A DNA stretch of 17,745 bases from positions 1 to 17,745 of the forward strand of contig CAXMSN010000075.1 in NCBI GenBank assembly GCA_964196275.1, in the 5' to 3' direction. Positions 13,820 through 17,745 of the stretch are shown piece by piece. The DNA comes from UBA5794 sp964196275 (GTDB lineage: Bacteria; Actinomycetota; Acidimicrobiia; Spongiisociales; UBA5794). Positions within the stretch are counted from its first letter, which is position 1. Every line of letters starts with the position of its first letter. The translations under genes and the position numbers were made by a program. Under the pieces are notes generated by a model. The model was not told the origin of the DNA. It saw nothing but the letters and a program-made list of their open reading frames with translations, and made no database searches.

Positions 13820-14749
13820 ATGGCGGAATCAGCACGGGAGGCACGGGTCGCCGATGCGATCGGCATGTACTTGGACGCCGTCTCGAACCATGCGCTCCTC
13901 ACCGCCGAGGACGAGGGACGGCTCGCACGTGCGATCGAACTTGGCAAGGAAGCCGAGGTTCGGCTCGCCACGGATGGCGACATCGATGCACCCGAACGCA
14001 TCCTTCTGGTGCGACAGATACGCCTCGCTGATCATGCGAAGCAAGAGTTCATCCGATCCAACCTCCGGCTCGTCATATCGATCGCAAAAAGGTACTCAGG
14101 AAGCGGCCTCGACCTCCTTGACCTTATCCAAGAAGGCAACCTCGGCCTCATCCGGGCTGTCGAGAAGTTCGACTGGCGGAAGGGATTCAAGTTCTCGACC
14201 TATGCGACATGGTGGATCAGACAGGCGATCACCCGAGGGATCGGGAACCAGGGGCGGACGATCCGCCTTCCGGTCCACATGGTCGACATCGTGAGGACGG
14301 TCCAGGAAGCCGAACTCACGCTCCAGGAGAAGCTACGAAGAGTTCCAACAATCGCGGAGATCGCTGAGGTCAGCGGACTCGACGAGGAAAAGATCCTGCT
14401 CGCCCTCGCCGCGCCAGGAGACACGGTCTCGCTCGACCGCAAAGTGGGCGACGACGGCGACGCAGAGCTTGGCGATTTCGTCGTCGACGTGTCGGCAGCT
14501 GACCCGTTCAGCTCGATTGCTGACTCGGCGCGTAGAGCCGAGCTCGAGCGGGCGATCACCACGCTCGATGAACGAGAGCGCCTTGTTCTCGTACTGCGGT
14601 ACGGACTCGATGCCCAACTTCCGCGAACGCTCTCGGCCGTCGGCTCTCGACTCGGCATCACGCGGGAGCGAGTGCGGCAGATCGAAACTCGGGCACTGGG
14701 GAAACTCAGACACCCATCGACTCTGTTCGATCTGCAGTCGTTGTTGTAG
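13820..14749 (+). CDS. Sigma-70 family RNA polymerase sigma factor (regions 1.2-4; group 2-like)
   Basis: The protein is 309 residues from ATG 13820. Region 1.2 is at about 12-45 (MYLDAVSNHALLTAEDEGRLA). Region 2 covers about 77-147, with the strongly conserved DLIQEGNLGLIRAVEKFDW and FSTYATWWIRQAI for core binding and -10 recognition. Region 3 is at about 156-235. Region 4 is at 243-300, with the helix-turn-helix LGITRERVRQIETRALGKLRHP for -35 recognition. There is no long region 1.1, and the end after LRHP is STLFDLQSLL rather than the usual charged tail of primary sigmas, which favours a non-essential group 2 type. ATG 13787 is possible, but 13820 has a GGCGGGGG tract before it. The Rrf2 gene starts 40 bases downstream. 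Confidence 0.92.
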   Translation: MAESAREARVADAIGMYLDAVSNHALLTAEDEGRLARAIELGKEAEVRLATDGDIDAPERILLVRQIRLADHAKQEFIRSNLRLVISIAKRYSGSGLDLLDLIQEGNLGLIRAVEKFDWRKGFKFSTYATWWIRQAITRGIGNQGRTIRLPVHMVDIVRTVQEAELTLQEKLRRVPTIAEIAEVSGLDEEKILLALAAPGDTVSLDRKVGDDGDAELGDFVVDVSAADPFSSIADSARRAELERAITTLDERERLVLVLRYGLDAQLPRTLSAVGSRLGITRERVRQIETRALGKLRHPSTLFDLQSLL

Positions 14750-14775
14750 GCGTCGCGCAACCGCTGCGAAAGTTC

Positions 14776-14781
14776 TAGACT
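14776..14781 (+). promoter_or_regulatory. Candidate -10 for leaderless Rrf2 gene
   Basis: TAGACT fits TANNNT and is 8 bases from the ATG at 14790, the spacing at which transcription would begin on the start codon itself. There is no Shine-Dalgarno sequence. No good -35 is seen 17 bases upstream. Confidence 0.45.
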
Positions 14782-14789
14782 GCGCCACT

Positions 14790-15209
14790 ATGAAATTCGC
14801 TATCCAGAAGAAGACGGGTCTCGCCGTTGAATCACTGCACGCACTGCTTGCCGCAGGAGAATCCGTCCAGTCACCTGAACTCGCATCTGCAATAGACACC
14901 ACAACGTCGTTCCTGCCCCAGATCATGTCCCCGCTCGTCCAGAAGGGATGGGTCGAGTCCAAGCGAGGCCCGAACGGGGGTTATCGCCTGGTGGCCGATC
15001 CGGAGTCGATCAGCGTCCTCGACCTCATCGAAGCCGTCGAGGGTGAGACGGACACGAAGACATGCGTCCTCAAGGGCGGTCCGTGTGGTGGCCTCGAGCA
15101 CTGTGCCTTCCACGAACCGTGGAAGGCTGCCCGAAGCGCCCTGCTCGATGAACTTGCGTCGGTACCCGTTCTCACCCTGACATGGCCGCAGTCGGACGCC
15201 ATCGGCTGA
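14790..15209 (+). CDS. Rrf2-family transcriptional regulator with three-cysteine cluster motif (IscR/SufR-like)
   Basis: The protein is 139 residues. The N-terminal winged helix (about 1-70) shows the Rrf2 pattern: LAVESLHALLAAGE, LASAIDTTTSFLPQIMSPLVQKGWVESKRGPNGGYRLV. C92, C99 and C105 (TCVLKGGPCGGLEHC) lie where IscR and NsrR coordinate an Fe-S cluster. Proteins of this kind sense cluster status, iron, NO or redox stress and usually control suf/isc genes. No other Rrf2 gene is in the window, and sufB lies about 2.2 kb away on the other strand, so it is the best candidate for control of the dispersed suf genes; the target is inferred. The ATG is preceded by TAGACT but no ribosome site, so the mRNA is probably leaderless. 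It is convergent with nucS. Confidence 0.9.
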   Translation: MKFAIQKKTGLAVESLHALLAAGESVQSPELASAIDTTTSFLPQIMSPLVQKGWVESKRGPNGGYRLVADPESISVLDLIEAVEGETDTKTCVLKGGPCGGLEHCAFHEPWKAARSALLDELASVPVLTLTWPQSDAIG

Positions 15210-15230
15210 TACGCGGCCATTCGGACGTCT

Positions 15231-15890
15231 TCAGAACAGCCGGAGAGCGTCTGATTCCTTGCCGCGGAGATCGTCGTAGTCGATCTCGACACAACGGATG
15301 TCTCGGTCCTCCGCGAGCAGCCTGGCCTGCGGCTTGATGATCTGCGCTGCAAAGATCCCGCTCACCGGGGCAAGCCTCGTATCCCTGTTCAGGAACTCGA
15401 GATACCGGGTGAGTTGCTCGACGCCATCGATCTCTCCTCGTCGTTTGATCTCGATCGCAACGGTCCCTCCCGATTCGTCCCTGCAAAGAAGGTCGACGGG
15501 ACCGATCGGCGTCGGGAACTCTCTCCGCACCAACGTCATGCCGTCCCCGAAAACCTCGGGGCGCTCGGCGAGCAGCCTCTGCAGTTCCAGTTCGACGCCG
15601 TCCTTCTGCAGACCGGGATCATCACCCATCTCTACGGAGGTCTCGAAGTGGATCTCACCGAACTCGATGGTCAGCACCTCGCCCTTCGGGTTCACGACCG
15701 TCCATGTGTCGTCGTCATCCGTGAAGATGTTGGGTGCGTTCATCCAGTTCAACGGCTTATACGCGCCGCCATCGGCGTGCACAGCAACGCAGCCGTCGGC
15801 CTTCACCATCACAAGCCGGGTCGCCTCAGGCAGATAAGCACTGAGCCGCCCTTCGTATCGAACCGTGCAGTCGGCAACTCGGATGCGCAT
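15231..15890 (-). CDS. nucS: NucS/EndoMS mismatch-specific endonuclease
   Basis: The protein has 219 residues, the usual actinobacterial NucS length. The N-terminal half is the beta-rich DNA-binding/dimer domain. The C-terminal half is a RecB-like nuclease with D133 (PVDLLCRD), E147 and K149 (AIEIKRRGE) and Q159 (EQLTRYLEFL) as the catalytic set. It ends in DALRLF, a sliding-clamp binding motif of the type that recruits NucS to the beta clamp. NucS cuts both strands at mismatches and underlies the non-canonical mismatch repair of actinobacteria and some archaea that lack MutS/MutL. The ATG has no ribosome site, but TACTCT (15898-15903) lies 7 bases before it, suggesting a leaderless transcript. 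sufB ends 151 bases upstream on the same strand. Confidence 0.95.
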   Translation of the reverse strand: MRIRVADCTVRYEGRLSAYLPEATRLVMVKADGCVAVHADGGAYKPLNWMNAPNIFTDDDDTWTVVNPKGEVLTIEFGEIHFETSVEMGDDPGLQKDGVELELQRLLAERPEVFGDGMTLVRREFPTPIGPVDLLCRDESGGTVAIEIKRRGEIDGVEQLTRYLEFLNRDTRLAPVSGIFAAQIIKPQARLLAEDRDIRCVEIDYDDLRGKESDALRLF

Positions 15891-15897
15891 TGGATGG

Positions 15898-15903
15898 AGA
15901 GTA
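15898..15903 (-). promoter_or_regulatory. Candidate -10 for leaderless nucS transcript
   Basis: On the minus strand TACTCT (TANNNT) is 7 bases before the nucS ATG at 15890, with no Shine-Dalgarno sequence between them. The expected -35 position is not a good match. This suggests nucS has its own promoter rather than depending only on read-through from sufB. Confidence 0.4.
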
Positions 15904-15956
15904 ATCCGAGCGACGACGGAAGCCGGAACGGCGAGACATCTGGCGATCGACCACGC

Positions 15957-16012
15957 ATCGGTCGCGGCTCTGATCCGTCCTTCGTCTTCCGTAAGGGAGC
16001 GCAGCGACCGAT
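15957..16012. repeat. Nine-base inverted repeat between sufB and nucS
   Basis: ATCGGTCGC (15957-15965) and GCGACCGAT (16004-16012) are perfect inverted copies around a 38-base loop. Overlapping them is a near-direct repeat, GATCCGTCCTTCG (15972-15984) and GATCCGTCGTCCG (16010-16022). The location just after the sufB stop codon suggests a 3' RNA structure or processing site; no T-run follows, so a classic intrinsic terminator is not supported. Confidence 0.4.
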
Positions 16013-16041
16013 CCGTCGTCCGGAGCGAGAGCAGCGGGTGA

Positions 16042-17445
16042 TCAGCCGATCGAGCCTTCCATTTGGAGTTCGATGAGTCGGTTCAACTCGACTGCGTACT
16101 CCATGGGAAGTTCCTTGACGATCGGCTCGATGAAGCCTGCGACGACCATGGCCGTTGCCTGTGCTTCGGTGAGACCGCGGCTCATCAGGTAGAACAGTTG
16201 ATCCTCGCCGACCTTCGAGACGGTTGCCTCGTGGCCGATGTCGATGTCGGACTCCTCGATCTCCATGTACGGATAGGTGTCCGAGCGTGAATCCTCGTCG
16301 AGGAGCAGCGCATCGCACATGACGAACGACTTCGCATTCGTGGCACCCTCTTCGACCCTCACAAGGCCACGATACGCTGACCGGCCGCCGCCCTTGCTGA
16401 TCGACTTGGACGTGATGAGAGAAGTGGTGTTCGGCGCGACGTGGACCATCTTGGCTCCAGCGTCGAGAATCTGGCCCTTGTTCGCAAAGGCGATCGAGAG
16501 CACCTCACCGTGGGCGCCATCCTCCATGAGCCATACGGCCGGGTACTTCATGGTCAGCCCGGAACCAAGGTTCCCGTCGATCCATTCCATCGTGGCGTTC
16601 TTGTATGCCATGGCCCTCTTCGTCACAAGGTTCATGACGTTGTTGGACCAGTTCTGAATGGTCGTGTACCTGCACCGGCCGCCTTCTTTGACCACGACTT
16701 CGACAACAGCCGCATGCAACGAGTCCGCCGTCCAAGTTGGCGCAGAGCATCCCTCGACGTAGTGGCAGAACGCACCCTCGTCGACGATGATCAGCGTCCG
16801 CTCGAACTGGCCCATGCTCTCGGCGTTGATCCGGAAATACGCCTGAAGCGGCTGCTCGATGTGAACACCCGGTGGGACGTAGATGAACGACCCTCCTGAC
16901 CAGACCGCCGAGTTCAAAGCCGCGAACTTGTTGTCGTTTGCGGGGATGACCGTCGAGAAATATTCTTGGACCAATTCCGGATACTCCCGGACCGCTGTGT
17001 CCATGTCACAGAAGAGAACGCCGAGCTTCTCGAGGTCCTCGCGGTTGCGGTGATAGACGACCTCGGATTCGTACTGTGCCGTGACGCCAGCAAGGTACTT
17101 GCGCTCGGCCTCGGGGATCCCAAGCTTCTCGTAGGTCTCCTTGATCGAGTCCGGGACCATGTCCCAGTCCTTGGCCTGGCCCTCGGTCGGCTTGATGTAG
17201 TAGTAGATATCATCGAAGTCGATTTCGTTGAGCCGACCGGCGCCGCCCCACTGCGGAATCGGCTTTGCGAGGAAGCGCTTGTACGCCTTGAGGCGGAACT
17301 CGAGCATCCACTCGGGTTCGCTCTTCATGGCAGACATCTCGCGGATCAGCTCTTCGTTCAGCCCCTTCTCGGGCTTGAAGACATAGTCCTCTTCGTCGGA
17401 CCAGCCAAGCTGATAACTGCCAAGATCGATGTCAACGGTTGTCAC
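16042..17445 (-). CDS. sufB: SufB Fe-S cluster assembly scaffold subunit
   Basis: The protein has 467 residues, normal for SufB. It is the main scaffold of SufBCD, receiving sulfur from SufU. Conserved stretches include the N-terminal EPEWMLEFRLKAY (43-55), PPGVHIEQPL (191-200), EGCSAPTWTADSLH (231-244) and the C-terminal HEATVSKVGEDQLFYLMSRG (405-424). C377 in VMCDALL aligns with E. coli SufB C405, and E406 (HEAT) with E434, the residues implicated in cluster formation. C233 probably matches the persulfide-accepting cysteine C254. The start is GTG at 17445 with GAGGAG five bases upstream. It is separated from sufD by over 5 kb of unrelated genes, although the two proteins form one complex. 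Confidence 0.97.
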   Translation of the reverse strand: MTTVDIDLGSYQLGWSDEEDYVFKPEKGLNEELIREMSAMKSEPEWMLEFRLKAYKRFLAKPIPQWGGAGRLNEIDFDDIYYYIKPTEGQAKDWDMVPDSIKETYEKLGIPEAERKYLAGVTAQYESEVVYHRNREDLEKLGVLFCDMDTAVREYPELVQEYFSTVIPANDNKFAALNSAVWSGGSFIYVPPGVHIEQPLQAYFRINAESMGQFERTLIIVDEGAFCHYVEGCSAPTWTADSLHAAVVEVVVKEGGRCRYTTIQNWSNNVMNLVTKRAMAYKNATMEWIDGNLGSGLTMKYPAVWLMEDGAHGEVLSIAFANKGQILDAGAKMVHVAPNTTSLITSKSISKGGGRSAYRGLVRVEEGATNAKSFVMCDALLLDEDSRSDTYPYMEIEESDIDIGHEATVSKVGEDQLFYLMSRGLTEAQATAMVVAGFIEPIVKELPMEYAVELNRLIELQMEGSIG

Positions 17446-17487
17446 GGGGTCTCCTCAACAGGCAATAGCACTACGCGCCTAGGGGGA

Positions 17488-17501
17488 ATAGTAACAACTA
17501 T
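17488..17501. promoter_or_regulatory. Inverted repeat ATAGT-N4-ACTAT in the sufB promoter region
   Basis: ATAGTAACAACTAT is a perfect 5-base palindrome with a 4-base spacer, 43 bases upstream of the sufB start. On the minus strand it contains TACTAT (17488-17493), a possible -10, so a bound protein would block transcription. No strong -35 is visible. The Rrf2 regulator encoded nearby is a candidate ligand. Confidence 0.4.
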
Positions 17502-17745
17502 CAGGAGGCGATTGGTCGATATCTCGTTACGACCGAACCCGGCGGCTCCGGGTGGGAGTAAAGGAAGGCGGAGCCGCTAGGTCCAGCCGCAACTGATATG
17601 ACAGAAACGACCCTCACAGCACGTTCGTTCCGGTAATGACTGGAATTGGACAGACAGAGATCGGGGACGTAGTACGTACTGCGTAATGCTGGCCGTTACT
17701 ACGGTCTCAGGATCCAGAAGTCGACGCTGAGGGTCTCCCAGTCCT
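17502..17745. other. Non-coding stretch upstream of sufB with a strong hairpin
   Basis: No gene with a ribosome site was found here. The region holds a 9-base inverted repeat, GCGGCTCCG (17542-17550) and CGGAGCCGC (17569-17577), around an 18-base purine-rich loop when read on the plus strand; a G-U pair could lengthen the plus-strand stem to 10. No T-run follows on either strand. At the very edge a minus-strand frame closes with a TAG at 17699-17701 and may be the end of the next gene. Confidence 0.4.

Noticed and set aside
17590..17690. RNase P or tmRNA-like signals (an ACAGAAA string) in the sufB upstream region
   Set aside because: None of the other conserved core motifs of these RNAs were found on either strand.

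Overview
The window looks like a chromosomal segment from an actinobacterium (Actinomycetota), possibly an Acidimicrobiia-like lineage. The grounds are SufU-type Fe-S assembly, a NucS/EndoMS mismatch endonuclease, a luciferase-like oxidoreductase of the F420-associated type, a family 5 (UDGb) uracil-DNA glycosylase, high GC by eye, and several genes that appear to be leaderless or to use GTG/TTG starts. No phage, transposon, CRISPR, tRNA or rRNA was seen.

Layout. Bases 1-1951 (+): the end of a DsbB/BdbC-like membrane oxidoreductase, a membrane-anchored CPHC thioredoxin-fold protein and a luciferase-like flavin oxidoreductase. Bases 1991-4494 (+): sufC (copy 1), sufS, sufU. Bases 4502-8026 (-): fumC, a sirtuin, a VOC/glyoxalase-fold protein, a winged-helix regulator and a 57-aa small ORF, probably transcribed from a strong promoter near 8064-8092 flanked by palindromic operators. 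Bases 8442-10709 (-): sufC (copy 2), a Rieske ferredoxin and sufD with overlapping reading frames. Bases 10905-11507 (+): a secreted M23 peptidase. Bases 11534-13692 (-): UDGb and a lipoprotein related to the DUF4015 putative glycoside hydrolases. Bases 13820-14749 (+): a sigma-70 family factor, then an Rrf2-type regulator with three cysteines (14790-15209). Bases 15231-17445 (-): nucS and sufB. The last 300 bases are the non-coding region upstream of sufB.

The unifying theme is iron-sulfur cluster assembly. A full SufBCD-SufS-SufU machine is present but is broken into three pieces on both strands within about 15.5 kb, interleaved with unrelated genes. The usual actinobacterial order is sufR-sufB-sufD-Rieske-sufC-sufS-sufU. 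Here the break falls at sufC, and each side of the break carries its own clearly diverged sufC. SufS takes sulfur from cysteine, SufU relays it, and SufB/SufD with SufC ATPase build the cluster. Likely local clients include the Rieske protein, the Fe-S glycosylase UDGb and the Rrf2 regulator. The Rrf2 protein is a plausible cluster sensor for the system.

The most noteworthy signals are the split suf system with two SufC paralogues and the small-ORF/winged-helix operon with its promoter-embedded operators. All functions were assigned by reading motifs; no database search was possible.
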